DNA of 64,000 nt, taken from Romanomermis culicivorax. Lineage: Eukaryota; Nematoda; Enoplea; Mermithida; Mermithidae. Positions 46,844-57,602 of the stretch are shown in pieces (the stretch's first letter is position 1; each line of letters opens with the position of its first letter). The notes below the pieces were generated by a model. The model saw only the letters and a program-made list of their open reading frames with translations. It was not told the DNA's origin and ran no database searches. The stretch spans positions 62,001 to 126,000 of the forward strand of contig CAWUHX010000217.1 in the NCBI GenBank assembly GCA_963922205.1, given 5' to 3'. The translations under genes were made by a program, and so were the position numbers.

Positions 46844-47619
46844 AATACACTAGTAAAATGGTTCTTGTTCCGCAAGACATGTTTGACAAGAAAAGTGATC
46901 AAAATTCTAATAACGGTTTGAGAAAGCAAATGTCTGATTTCAAAATGGAGCTTGAACGCATATTGAAGAATAATGATACGTCTGCAGAACTTCAATATAA
47001 GCTATATGGACAACTATTCCACAGATACTTGAAGCTGGATGAAGAGAGTAAAAAGCCGATTGAGGTTAAATTAAAAGATGGCAAGCTGAATGATACATAT
47101 CAACAATCGGTAGATATTGATAACCTACATCAGATACAAATGAAAAATGAAGAACAATCATCTACACCTAATCAGAGAGGGCTAAAAATGAACAGCAATC
47201 TTCAGATGATGGTAGAGATTGGTTGAGAGGCTTACCTAGAGCTAAAGTCAAGCAAGCTGAAATGCTTCTAGAAGTGCTCAATAAAAGTGATTTTGATGTA
47301 AACAAAAGCGAAGTTATTTTAAATGGTGTTAGAGTACCCAACAGCAATATCATAGATTTATTACATGATTTTATAAGAGACAGACCTATAGCTCCACCTC
47401 CAGAAGGTTATCAAGAATTTGCGCAACATTTTGTAAAGCTTAATGTACCCAAAGCCTATATTGGAAATCCAAATCACTTAAAGCTCATTAATCACTATAA
47501 AACTGACGAGACAATCAACAATTCTCCATTTCATAATGTTGATGTTAAAAAGTGATCAAGTTTTTCTAATGATAAAAAGTCTGGGAAAAAGAAAAAGTTG
47601 AAGTATGAAGAATTCTAAA
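46840..47619 (+). pseudogene. Recurrent Maverick protein of unknown role, frameshifted
   Basis: Frame 46840-47226 begins MKYTSKMVLVPQDMFDKK and has the helical ERILKNNDTS, YGQLFHRYLKL segment. A second frame from about 47200 (GLPRAKVKQAEMLLEVL, VPNSNIIDLLHDFIRD, YIGNPNHLKLINHYK) continues the same family protein. This pair is regularly found between the GGFLP protein and integrase in invertebrate Mavericks. One shift near 47150-47210 separates the halves. The function is unknown; a minor virion protein is possible. Confidence 0.75.
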
Positions 47620-48682
47620 GAAGCGGTCCTGAAAACATTGTATACAGACGTAGGGGCTTCTGGATCTTATGGTGGTGTTTGCAAGCTGTACAAGCATGCA
47701 AAGCAGTATGACAGAAGTATAACTCTAAATGATGTGAAGAATTGGCTAGAAAAACAGGATCCTTACACATTACATAAGCAGGCCTATAAAAAGTTTAAAC
47801 GTAATAGAATTTAGGTCAGTGGTATTGATGCTCAATGGGAGGCTGACTTGGTTGATATGCAAGCATATAGTGAGTACAACAAGGGACAAAAGTATATGAT
47901 ATGCTGTATTGATGTTTTTAGCAAATTTGCGTGGGTAAGACCACTAAGAAATAAAGGTGCCTTATCTGTATGTACAGCTTTTAAAGTCATTATATCAAGC
48001 AGAAGGAAGCCTTGGTGTATTCGCACAGATAAGGGCAAAGAGTTTGTCAATTACAAATTTCAAAAGCTCTTAAACTTAGAGGGGATACAGTTTTTTACCT
48101 CTCAAAATGAGGATGTGAAATGTTCAATAGTGGAATGGTTCAGTCATACCTTAAAATCAAAAATGTGGAGATACTTCACTGACAGAAAGACATTCAAATG
48201 GATAGATATACTTCAACAACTGGTTGGAGCATACAACAATTCTACTCATCGTTCAATTGGTGAAAAGCCTGTGAATGTCACTTATGAAAATGAATCAGAA
48301 ATAAGAAATCGCCTGTACCTTAGAAAGAGCTGACAACATCCAACTCTACAAATAAATGACTATGTACGAATTTCTAAATTTCGTCAGCACTTTGATAAGG
48401 GTTATCTACCACAGTGGACATAAGAAATTTTTTGTGTATATAAAGTATTGAATCGTACTACTGAGCAATTATATAAAATCAAAGATCTACAAGGAGAAGA
48501 AATACAGGGTACATTTTATGCAAAGAATTGCAAAGAGTTGTCTTTGATAACACAAAAACCTTCAAAATTGAAAAGTTTTAAAACAAAAAAGGCTCATTGA
48601 TGGATCTGTGAAGCTTTTTGTCAAATGGAGTGGTTACCCTGATAAGTTCAATGAATGGATTAATGAAAACGACTTGAAATGA
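47605..48682 (+). pseudogene. Retroviral-type integrase with C-terminal chromodomain, decayed
   Basis: The N-terminal part (SGSYGGVCKLYKHA, VKNWLEKQDPYTLH) is the Maverick integrase start. Catalytic residues: Asp in WEADLVDM, Asp in IRTDKGKEF, Glu in SIVEWFSHTLKSKMW. The YNNSTHRSIGEKP segment closes the core, then an SH3-like region (YVRISKFRQHFDKGY). A chromodomain-like end (KLFVKWSGYPDKFNEWINE) lies in another frame at 48597-48682. Stops at TAG 47812, TGA 48331, TAA 48421 and a shift near 48597. Its TGA overlaps the protease ATG (ATGA). It would cut and join the element ends. Confidence 0.92.
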
Positions 48683-49209
48683 ACTCGTATGAGCTTGTTC
48701 AACTAATTCAGAGAGATGCATCTCTGAAGAAGGTTTTCCATGGTGTATTTGCTAGAGATCAGCTAAATTGGATGATAAATAGATATGCAGCAGCTATTAT
48801 CGCAAATACAGATACCTCAAATGAACCAGGGCAGCATTGGATCACAATGTACTTTGATCAGAATGGACACGTTGATTATTTTGACTCTTATGGTATGTAC
48901 CTGTATATACAATAATATATTGATTTCATGAATCGAAATAGTAAAGTGCAAAATTATAACTCTGTGCGCTTGCAGGGTTGGGATAGTTCAGTTTGTGGTG
49001 TTTATTGCTTGTACTTTTTATATCACCGGGTTCGTAGAATGAAACTTCTGTTTATATTGAAACACTTTCGTCCAGAAGAATCAACTTTTAATGATAAACT
49101 AGTTTGCAGTTTTTTGTACAAATACTTTAAGTTTCATCATCGTATATGTTGTAAAAACCATCAGAGTTGTACATCTTTGTGTTACTTCAAAAATAAAAAT
49201 GGTATATAA
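48679..49209 (+). pseudogene. Adenain-like cysteine protease
   Basis: Catalytic His in GQHWITMYFDQNG, acidic residue in VDYFDSYG, Gln and Cys in RLQGWDSSVCGVYCLYFLYHR, in the order of adenovirus/Ulp1-type (C5/C48) proteases. TAA at 48913 splits the frame between the Asp and the Cys motifs. The C-terminus is basic. In this element class it matures capsid proteins. Confidence 0.88.
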
Positions 49210-49262
49210 ATGCTTACATTCTTCACTTGACTCATTAATAAGTTTGCAGTCTAGATCAGAGG

Positions 49263-50024
49263 ATGACACAATTTTATGTTACTCTACCAAGCAATACTGA
49301 GGTGGGTGATTCAGCATCAAATTTCAGGGTTACTTTACCACAGCGGCTGAAATTATCAGGTCATTGGGAAGTTGGCTTAGCAGAAATTATCTATCCTGTA
49401 AGTTGGTATATTCTTGGCAGTGCAAATGATGCAAATGTGGTCAATATAGAGTTGCAGAATACTGAAATCCATGTGACTATTCCACCAGGAAACTATGAAA
49501 CAATCTATCATCTAACAAATGCACTAAACAAAGCTGTTGTTTTAGAAAAAAAACTACCTGAATATCAAGATTTGTGTTGTTTGTTTGAATATGATGACAA
49601 ACAGAGACGAATCAAAGTAACTTCAGATTACTGGAATGTATCTGTTATTACTCTATCTAGAAGACTGATAGATCTATTAGGTTTTGATGATAGAATAATT
49701 TTTAACAAATATCCGGTTGGAGGAGAGGAATATACAACAATGGATGATCATAGAGCTTCCTGACTCGGCAGATTCAAGCCAGATTTATCTGCTCATTTTG
49801 AAACCTTTTATGTTCCATTATTACACATCATAGATGTGCACGGAAAGCATGGCAGTGTTATAAATAGAACATATGACAATCCTCATTAAATACCTGTACT
49901 CCTCAAAGATGTTAGTCATATTGAAATCAATATAAGGACAGAAACAGGAGAGTTCTTATCATTTGAATTTGGTAAAGTTGTTGTGAAGCTGCACTTTCGG
50001 AAAAGCTCTTACATATTCGATTAG
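49263..50024 (+). pseudogene. Penton-like minor capsid protein (single jelly roll)
   Basis: The N-terminus MTQFYVTLPSNTEVGDSAS, then VTLPQRLKLSGHWEVGLAEI and YPVSW, is the conserved beginning of Maverick/adintovirus penton-like proteins. The later segment VSHIEINIRTETGEF, FEFGKVVVKLHFRKS is their conserved end. In-frame TGA (49761) and TAA (49887) interrupt it. It would occupy capsid vertices. Confidence 0.85.
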
Positions 50025-50025
50025 A

Positions 50026-50571
50026 ATGCATTCAGTATATCTACCAGAAAGTACTGCATACTGGCTGTCATTTTGTGAAAGTTCATTGGGAAGTCAACAA
50101 CGGTATCAGCTAGGAGGTGAATTACCTGCTTTCCCAGCTTATGCCGCCTATCACAGAGGTCCGGGATTAGGTAGTTTCTTCAAAAGTCTGTTCAGAATGG
50201 CTATGCCCTTACTAAAGTCAGCAGGGAAGCAAGCATTGACAACTGGATCAAGAATAGCTGCAGATCTGGTTGATGGTAGACCCTTATCAGACAGCATGAG
50301 AGAACATGGCCGAAAAGCAGCGAGTAACTTACTATATCAAGCTGCAGATAAAATTGTACAAAAGGGTAGTGGCTTAGAGCATACTCCAAAGCAGAAAACA
50401 TATAAAAGGAAGAGGATGCATTCTCTTACTCCAGTTCATAAAAAGAAAAGATTGCGTAAGGTGGTTGGCTTGAGAGATATTTTTACCAACTCGTTCAAAG
50501 TAACACCAACACAAGTGGCTATGAAAAAGATCATTCAGGTCGGAAGTGCAACTTCAAAATCCATGTACTAA
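50026..50571 (+). CDS. pVI-like Maverick minor virion protein, possibly fused to capsid N-terminus
   Basis: 181 residues. The motif HRGPGLGSFFKSLFRMAMPLL, with LKSAGKQALTTGSRIAADLV, is the hallmark of the Maverick protein compared with adenovirus pVI. A basic nuclear-signal-like KQKTYKRKRMH follows. The last ~28 residues (RDIFTNSFKVTPTQVAMKK and on) resemble the beginning of F54H12.2-type hexon proteins rather than the pVI tail, and the next frame continues the hexon. A deletion may have fused the two genes. The start at 50026 follows the penton stop by one base. Confidence 0.7.
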   Translation: MHSVYLPESTAYWLSFCESSLGSQQRYQLGGELPAFPAYAAYHRGPGLGSFFKSLFRMAMPLLKSAGKQALTTGSRIAADLVDGRPLSDSMREHGRKAASNLLYQAADKIVQKGSGLEHTPKQKTYKRKRMHSLTPVHKKKRLRKVVGLRDIFTNSFKVTPTQVAMKKIIQVGSATSKSMY

Positions 50572-51827
50572 TGAAGGACCATATGAATTCAAACTGTCCC
50601 CAGATTTGTACATGTTGGATTTATCAAAGAATTATGTATACCTTGTGTTACGCATAACAAAACCCGATGGCAGCGACTGTAAAGTCACCCAAAATTCTGA
50701 TACTAATTCATATGATGGAGATTTAGTTTTACCAGTTAATCTGATAGGAAAGACATTCTTTCGCCAAATCAAAGTGTTTCTCAATGGAAAATTATTATCT
50801 GACAGGTAAATTTGTTTTTCATTTTGTAGTTGTGTTATACATTGATTTTTTTAATTTTAGTGGCGATAAATATGCTTATAGGGCATTGATAGAGACGGAA
50901 CTAAACTTTAGTACTGATGCAAAGCGTAGACAACTGCAAGCCGGCATGTACTATGCACATAAAGATCCTGAAAACAACCTGGGTGGTATGGCAACACGAA
51001 TGCACATCTTCAAAAACAGTGCATGGGTTGAAGTTATGGCACCACTCCATGTTGACTTGTTTATGCAAGATTTGTTTTTAATTAATCAATGTGAATTGCA
51101 TGTTGAGCTTCACCGCAACAGTGATACATTTTGCATTATCGACAATGGAAATGAAATTACCTTTCCTAAATATCAAATACAAGTTAAGCAGATGTCCCTC
51201 TTTGTGCGTAAAGTAGAAGTATCTGAAAGCATCATCATGGCGATTGAATCAATGCTTCAGAAAACAACCGTAAAGTATCCCATTAGAAGAACCCAAATAA
51301 GGAGCTTGTTAATTACAGAGAATAGACGCTCAATGCCTCTAAACTCCCTATTTAATGGTATTTTACCCAGACGATTAGTTATCGGCTTAGTTTTGGCTGA
51401 AGCTGTAAGGGGTACTTACAAAATTAATCCATTCAGTTTTCAAGATTTTGGTTTATCAGAAATCAAAATTACTTGTGGTACTACAGTAGTTCCATCTGTT
51501 CCGTACAAATTGGATTTTGAACAAAATAGCTTCGTGAAAGCCTACACACAGATGTTTGAAGGCCTGAACATTGCCAGGGATGACAAAGGAAACATGATTA
51601 GTATGAATCGTTTCAGAAATGGGTCTAGCTTCTTCGTTTTTGAGCTGGGAAGTGATGGTTCGGACTCATCCACATGGGAATTGGTGCATGAAGGAACAAC
51701 AACTCTAGAAATGTTATTTGGTAGAAATTTACCTGCTGGTGGAATTGAATGTATTGTATATGCAGAGTTTGATTCTCTATTGATGATTGATCATACTCGT
51801 CAAGCTTATATGGATTACACAGTTTGA
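50566..51827 (+). CDS. F54H12.2-type major capsid (hexon-like) protein
   Basis: Two exons, about 50566-50805 and 50861-51827, with a 55-bp GT-AG intron. The reading ISDS-type junction GKLLSDSGDKYAY is restored by splicing. The protein has YEFKLSPDLYMLDLSKNYVY near the N-terminus, FFRQIKVFLNGK, a long middle, and ends with GTTTLEMLFGRNLPAGG, YAEFDSLLMIDHTRQAY. This is the protein annotated in many invertebrate genomes as uncharacterized protein F54H12.2, now regarded as the double-jelly-roll capsid protein of Mavericks. The N-terminal ~30 residues seem to lie in the preceding frame. Otherwise it is intact over ~400 residues, the best-preserved core gene. Confidence 0.85.
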
Positions 51828-51902
51828 TAAATGTCATTTGAATGTTGTTTTGATTGATAAATAAAATCAATGTTGTGTCATTCTCATCTTTTATTAGGAT
51901 AT

Positions 51903-52784
51903 TTAGACAATATCAACACATACCATATTAGAAACAATATCATCCATCATCTTTGCTGTTTCACATTCTGGTTCTTTGATACATTGAAAAACAATGTCAC
52001 TTATACTTTTTTGGCAGATACTTGTTCGGAGGAAAATTTCATCCAAAACCTTGGCAAAGTCGTCGCTGTAATCTTAACAATCGGCATACTTCTTTGTACA
52101 CATTTTCTTGAAAGCTTGTTTCACTTCTAGAGAATCTTTGCTCAATGAAGAGAAGACATCACTCAGCTTGTCTAGTAAATTGTGTTCCTCAAAAACATTG
52201 AAACATGTATAATATGGCTACACAAATCCATGGTTATAAAAGCAGCCAAAGCATGGATAGATATCGCTGACTCTTTGTCTGGCAACTAGTGCTGAACACA
52301 TGAGGAATAGCTGCTGAATTATGATCAATTTCTTGAAGTGTGTCTTTTCGTCCAAAGTTTCATTGCCTCGGCTTTGATTTCCAATTCTGTACACTTTCCA
52401 AATGGCATCCATGACGTAATGAATTTGTTTTGCAACTGAAGTCCAAGCCTCAAATTGCTCAAAAGCAATCATAAACGACTTTTTAGTATATGTATTGTCA
52501 AAAACTAAAATATTATGAGGTGGTGCTGTATTGGCGTTTTGTTTCATTCGCACCATCAAATTATAACCCAAATCATACTCGGTCTGCCTTCCACTTTTGG
52601 CTTTACAAAGTAAATCCTCTGAGACTTGCACAAGCTTTTTATATTGTGGGATGATCAAATTCATACCATTTTTTGTGGGTATGACTTGATTGTTCTCGAT
52701 AAAGCATCTCCTAAAGCCAAAGTTGACATAGTTTTTGTGAGCCGATATCAACAAATAAATATCAGAGCTGAGAAACAACTGCAT
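51903..52784 (-). pseudogene. PC4-like ssDNA-binding/coactivator domain protein
   Basis: A 294-codon frame with two in-frame stops (TAG at 52218-52220, TAA at 52074-52076). Residues ~14-55 (NYVNFGFRRCFIENNQ, then IPTKNGMNLIIPQYKKLV) follow the PC4 (Sub1) pattern: V-x-I/F-R-x-x-F, (P)-x-K-x-G-(I/M)-x-L, Q-(W/Y)-x-x-L. The rest is helical with several Cys and no known domain. It is the only clear minus-strand gene of the element. PC4-like proteins bind single-stranded DNA and act in transcription or replication in large DNA viruses; this role is inferred here. Confidence 0.6.
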
Positions 52785-53029
52785 TTTGAAAAAAGGAGGA
52801 GCATAAATGAAAAAATCTTTGTTGATGAGACTTGTACACCCTAAAATAATGAGTATGTCGATATTTTGTCATGAAAAATTAGCAACACTTGTGAATCATA
52901 ATTTACATTCATTACTGTAAGTTTCTGATCCAAGCAAAATTGTTATTTGTGTACCATTCCCTTCCAAAATGCATCAAGTTTGAAAATATGAACCAGTTTT
53001 TCAGTATGATGGAAAAAGCTGCATCATTA

Positions 53030-53207
53030 CTTTGCTTCAAATAACCAGTTGCATATTAAGAGAGTTTGGAAGGGAAGAAGTGAGTTTCATTGATTTGTCT
53101 ATGTGAGATTTATATACAAGAACCAGTTTACAGATAGAAAACAAACTACACAGCACAAAACGTCAAGCTGGAAAGTAAATATCAAGTTTTCAGAGAAATC
53201 TATTCTT
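53030..53207. repeat. Subterminal tandem duplicate of the right TIR
   Basis: TTGTCTATGTGAGATTTATA with CAAGAACCAGTTTACAG (53095-53138) and AAGCTGGAAAGTAAATATCA (53165-53184) repeat the TIR words at 53240-53320 (TTGTCTATGTGAGTTTAATA, CAAGAACCAGTTTG, AAGCTGAAAAGTAAACATCC). One diverged extra unit of about 150 bp. Not present at the left end. Confidence 0.75.
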
Positions 53208-53375
53208 AGAACACGCAAGAGGTAGAGGTTATACTTTATCAGTTTGTCTATGTGAGTTTAATATACAAGAACCAGTTTGATATGCACCAAGAAACAAGGC
53301 ATGCAAGCTGAAAAGTAAACATCCAGTTTTTAGAAAATGCGTGGGTGGCGTCCTGAAGGACCCCTAGGTACTACT
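53208..53375. repeat. Right terminal inverted repeat of the Maverick
   Basis: 168 bp. The outer end reads CCTAGGTACTACT and is followed by the target duplication CATTAG (53376-53381). Confidence 0.93.
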
Positions 53376-53381
53376 CATTAG
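53376..53381. repeat. Right 6-bp target duplication CATTAG
   Basis: Perfect match to 39959-39964. Confidence 0.93.
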
Positions 53382-53431
53382 ATTCTTAATTGACTGCTTT
53401 TGAATTTTTGAATTTTAAAATTGTCAAACAT

Positions 53432-53940
53432 TTAAAAAATTCTTGTCGTAAAACAAATAAATTGTTTTATGATTACCTCTTCTACTCCGGGTTCACTGTA
53501 TTTGTTCCAAATCAATTTGAATTCTTGTGATGTGGTTGGCATTGTTGGAGTAGGAGAGGCAATTTTCATTTGGGTGTCTTTAAGCATTATTTTCAAGATG
53601 GGGATTGTCGGGTTTGGGGACGGACTATGTACCTTGTTGATTATAAGGTTTCCTTCTTCTTCGGGAGTCAATGTCCTGAATGATTATGTATTATAATTGT
53701 TTATGCAAAGCATAAAAATTATTAGTAGTATATACCTTTCTAAGTTTTCTTTTGTGGATATTCCTTTTCTTTCAACCGAGGTATCTGTAGGTGAATTGAC
53801 AATTTGTTGTGTTGGCATTGCAGGTGTGTCTACTGGAATGTCGAAGTTGACATCATCATCCTCAAATTCAGTTGCATTTTTCCATGGTTTCACATCTTTG
53901 TAGTCGTCCACTCTCGATGCTTTGGAACCCGCAGGCTTTC
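53432..53940 (-). pseudogene. C-terminal exons of the transposase-like gene
   Basis: Two minus-strand pieces, 53911-53745 ([33 protein letters not shown]) and 53677-53445 (TPEEEGNLIINKV, PTMPTTSQEFKLIWNKY), separated by a ~60-bp intron-like gap. They are acidic and Pro/Thr-rich with no domain. They lie directly beside the Maverick insertion, and the gene may continue in 38.9-37.2 kb. Confidence 0.45.
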
Positions 53941-54170
53941 AGCTTACTTTTCGTTTTTCTAGCTTCTGTAACCTTGTAATATTTTTCTTCGTTTTAACCT
54001 TTGTTTTAAGTCCACAAGAAATACGAGCGGCCAGAATATGGTGGCAATGACGAACAATGCAGGAGCATATATATGGGTCAAAGAGAACCATGTACTTGCT
54101 TTTGTTGTCTTCAACGATGAATAGGTGTAAATGTAAAACAGTTTGAATATTTTCAAACAGAACAAATATT

Positions 54171-55293
54171 CTAATTTATTACCACTTTGTCTGGCATGAG
54201 CCTTACAAGTTTCTTGGTGATGAAGTACTGGGCTAGTCTCATTTCAGCATTGACATCCCCTGGTACATTGGGAGGTGGTTGTTCCATTTGCACCAGAGGT
54301 ATCTGTGAAGCAACATTCCCATAACAAATGAATTCCAAAATATTATCGGGATGCATGCTTTCTCATTTTTGCATTTCCGAAGCTGGATGTAAAGGAATGC
54401 ATGGCTTTAAAGTGAAATTGCCCAACCCATATTTTGCTCAGTCATATTCGATGAGGTAATACTCATATAAGTTGTAAAAAGCGTGTGCAGCAATATCTAA
54501 GGGCATTTCTCGCCAGTTTGTTCAAGACTTGATGAGGTTGTTGAAACTTTTGATGGCATTAGTGGTGATACCTGTATTGAAATACAAAGTTTAAATTACA
54601 TAAAAGATGTTTCACTTTCTGTATACTGATCAGAAATGAGGGAAAACATTCCCAATTGTTCCACTACCCAGTGACTGCTTCGACAAAATGCCTGGGCCAA
54701 GGAGGTAAAATAGTAGTTGGTGAACTTCGGTGGCCATTGTTTGCTGTAGGTGGTGGCCTTTTGCTCAGCCAATTCTGAGGTATCCATTTTCAAAATACTG
54801 TACATTTGGCTAATAATGTCGTTTTATAATTCAGTGGGTAAATTGAGCACTTGGCTGATGTGGCGTTTAATGTTGTCAATTAAATGTCACAGCAGAAAAC
54901 GTGAGTTAAGTTCATTGTCATTCTTTCAAAGTTCAGTTCACGATGGGTTATGAAAACAACTTGCGTTCTTCCTGTAGTAATCACTTGAGGTATCCGTTGA
55001 AATACCCAGTGTATGAACATTGAATTGGTTTCCGCAAATTTTTGTTCGTGCAACAGAACAGCTACCAGTATAATGTTTTCCTCCATGAGGTATCTGTGGG
55101 GCATTATAAGGGCAGAAGCATAAAAGTTGCCCAGTTGGAATGTAGTATCATGCAGTAAAATTAAGGGTACATTGGGGTACTGTGTTATGCTTTCTTCTAT
55201 AACCGTGGTAATCTCATTCAACGTGCATTTAACAGCCAAATCTTTGAAACTTGCATTTAATTCCTGAATGAATTGGTTTGAGCCTTCAGGCAT
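54171..55293 (-). pseudogene. MULE-type DDE transposase-like core
   Basis: Frame 55293-54880 contains LILLHDTTFQLGNFYASAL (first catalytic Asp of MULE-like DDE transposases), VAVLLHEQKFAETN, and VVFITHRELNFE where the second Asp position reads ITHRE, so a key residue seems lost. Downstream, in other frames, come SSHWVVEQLGMFSLIS, FNNLIK, NWREMPLDIAAHAFYNLYEY and GLGNFTLKP. This is the order of a transposase family common in aquatic invertebrates and fish. Stops and shifts near 54870, 54800, 54540 and 54450. DDE transposases cut and rejoin element ends. This copy is dead. Confidence 0.6.
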
Positions 55294-55522
55294 GAATGGA
55301 AATAAGTTGAATATTGCATCTCACATGGGACACAACTTTTGTTGTATTTCTCACTGTCGAAAGTTTTCCACCTGAAACAAAAATTGCTAAATGAATAAAC
55401 AATTACTTTTTTGAGTATTATGTTCAAAATGTATGAATAAAGCCATAAAATAGTAAAAGAAAACTTAAAAGTTATGTTTAGACCTTAAAGTTTTTGTTTA
55501 CAAAATCAAATATCAAAAGTAG

Positions 55523-56260
55523 TCATACTTGTTTGGTGTTTTGTTGTTTCAAAATGGCTTCAAACCCTGCTGGAACATCTTGCTTAGCATTCAGCAATGA
55601 GGTATACATCTCTTTCTGCTCTGCGGGATTGCTCAAAACAGCCAGGATTTTATCTGGCATTATCAGTGTATTTCGTACAAATGGCGGAAGTTGAATTTCC
55701 ATGAGCATGTGGTTGGCCATATTTTTCATCACTGATGTAGTGCACCACGCCTACTTTTTCCATGTCAATGTTTTCATCCTCATTTGTGTTCGAGTATAGG
55801 CGAAATTCTACTTTTTTAAAATAATTATCTCTGGGCTCGCCTTTTTTGGATGCAAAATAAAAAAACTTTCCCAAAATTCGGGATTTTTCTGCAGGTGAGG
55901 CCAGACAGCGTCATTTTTCCAGAGCAATTCATCACAACCAAAGCCTCCTACAAATCAATCTTTAACTGGAGAAATGATTAACAAAAGCACAGTACAAGAA
56001 CTTACTGTCCTGTATAGTTCAATAGGAAAACACATAAATGTTTCCACCCTTGATGTTTGTGGGGGCCTTTTGGTGCAATTGAATTGGTCATAACTTCCTA
56101 GAATGAAGCAAACATTTTGAAATGCATGATTATAATACAACAAATTATTTATTCCTATACTCATAATTTCGTGGACTTCATTGCATGTTAATTGCCGCTG
56201 AACGCCAGTTCTTATGGGGTATGGCACTACCATCTTTGTTTTCCAGTCGAGGTATCTGTT
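55523..56260 (-). pseudogene. N-terminal part of the transposase-like gene
   Basis: 56233-55985 (VVPYPIRTGVQRQLTC, VCFILGSYDQFNCTKRPPQ) and, after a short intron, 55950-55523 in two frames (FYFASKKGEPRDNYFKKVEF; MKNMANHMLMEIQLPPFV; LNAKQDVPAGFEAIL). A frameshift lies near 55740. It resembles the N-terminal half that precedes the DDE core in the same family. No catalytic residues here. Confidence 0.5.
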
Positions 56261-56514
56261 GTGAGATTATCTGGGATGGAAGACATGACTCCGAGGCCTT
56301 TTCTTCCGATTCAGATACTTCATTATATGCCATCAGGTATCCATTTTAGCGACTACTCACTATTTTTTCTGAAATTGATATTGATAACTGTGAGGTATCC
56401 GTCAAAAAAAGGGACTGAAAACAAAAATATTGAATGCAGTTGAAAAACGATTTACAAATAACCCTGTTTTTTGCTGGGGGGAGCAATTTTTCCAATCTAG
56501 CTGTTTAATATCAC

Positions 56515-56665
56515 AGGAAAATAAGAACAAGAACAACAACAAATTTCCTTGAATAAGCTTTTTTGCTTTTCTGGGTTGAGTTTTTTGATTTTTTCCCCAA
56601 AATAAGAAAAAGAACAACAAATTTCCTTGAATAAGGCTTTTTTGCTTTTCCATTTTAAAGTCTTT
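56515..56665. repeat. Two tandem copies of a ~75-bp unit
   Basis: AACAACAAATTTCCTTGAATA followed by AGCTTTTTTGCTTTTC occurs at 56533 and again at 56610 with small differences. Confidence 0.7.
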
Positions 56666-56759
56666 TTGAGTTGGAAAATAAGACATTTCTGGGTGGGTTA
56701 TTGGTTTTTTTGGTTCATTTGCTTTTCTTCTATACTTAATTTGAATAGACAACTATGAA

Positions 56760-57500
56760 ATTAAAATACAACCATCTTTAACCACAAAAACCCTCTATAA
56801 ACCATAGAAAACCCGAAAAAACCAAAATTTGCAATTTTAAAGTATGTTAATTCCCAGACACACAATAAAAAAACTTACTACTTCTCAAATTCCTCCAATG
56901 TGGGTGCTCTAAATATTTCATTTGACAAAATGGTGTGTAAATTTACTGATAATTGTGCATGCAATAATTAAGCTAAGGGATTTGTACAATTTGTGCACGT
57001 TCAGCTAAAACTATACAAACTAATTGAAGCACAGCCCATAGAAAAAATTGTTAGGAATTCAAGTATTACAGTAATCACTTCTTGTATTATCAATTTTATT
57101 TGAGTAAGAACTATACTTTGTGTGAATGTATATGTACCAATTAAGATGCAATGTATTTGTGAAATCTGGCATAGTAATTCGAGCTCAGTTCATAGAATGT
57201 TAGTGAATAAATAACCTGTTTTAACAGTTATGTTGGTTCCATTTGTGCAAATAAACCCACTGAAATATGAAGTTTACTGTATGTACATAAATTCTTCATC
57301 GCGTATTCGCGTACTTTTTTTAACTCTTTCAACTCTCTTATCACCGCCGAATCTAACATTTGTTTTTTAGGTCTGCTTGACGCGGAATTCAACTGAATAT
57401 TGGAACAATTTAAAGTGTGAGTTTTAGCACTGTTCATTCATCCATCAATATTAATAATCCAGATTTAGGCCTAAAATTCCACCTAAAAGAGAATTTTTTA
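56760..57500. other. Non-coding spacer between the divergent gene groups
   Basis: AT-rich, only short frames. The transposase-like group reads left and the helicase group reads right from here, so promoters may lie in it. The recurring 8-bp motif is absent between 56400 and about 57510 and flips orientation across it. Confidence 0.4.
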
Positions 57501-57602
57501 TTGGAATACAGATACTTCAGGTAATTATGTTACTGTTACGTACTCATTAATTTACAACTACTTGTCATTTAGGCTGTTATTCAAGTAACTGTTGTTGGAA
57601 TT

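Larger units (their letters stand above)
39965..53375. mobile_element. Maverick/Polinton (adintovirus-like) element, 13,411 bp
   Basis: Inverted termini start AGTAGTACCTAGGGGTCC and are flanked by CATTAG on both sides. Genes: DNA polymerase B, FtsK/HerA-type packaging ATPase, two module-sharing membrane/secreted proteins, a small GGFLP-type protein, a recurrent Maverick protein, integrase with chromodomain, adenain-like protease, penton-like and hexon-like capsid proteins and a pVI-like protein, all on plus, and a PC4-like gene on minus. The set (polB + integrase + protease + ATPase + double-jelly-roll capsid) defines Mavericks and adintoviruses. The F54H12.2-type capsid and penton place it with the invertebrate group. 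Most core genes carry stops or shifts. Confidence 0.96.

Noticed and set aside
40330..50024. Alternative genetic code or programmed readthrough in the Maverick
   Set aside because: TAA, TAG and TGA all occur in frame, and frameshifts and a degraded Walker A occur too, while the host CHIC gene uses the standard code. Decay explains this better.
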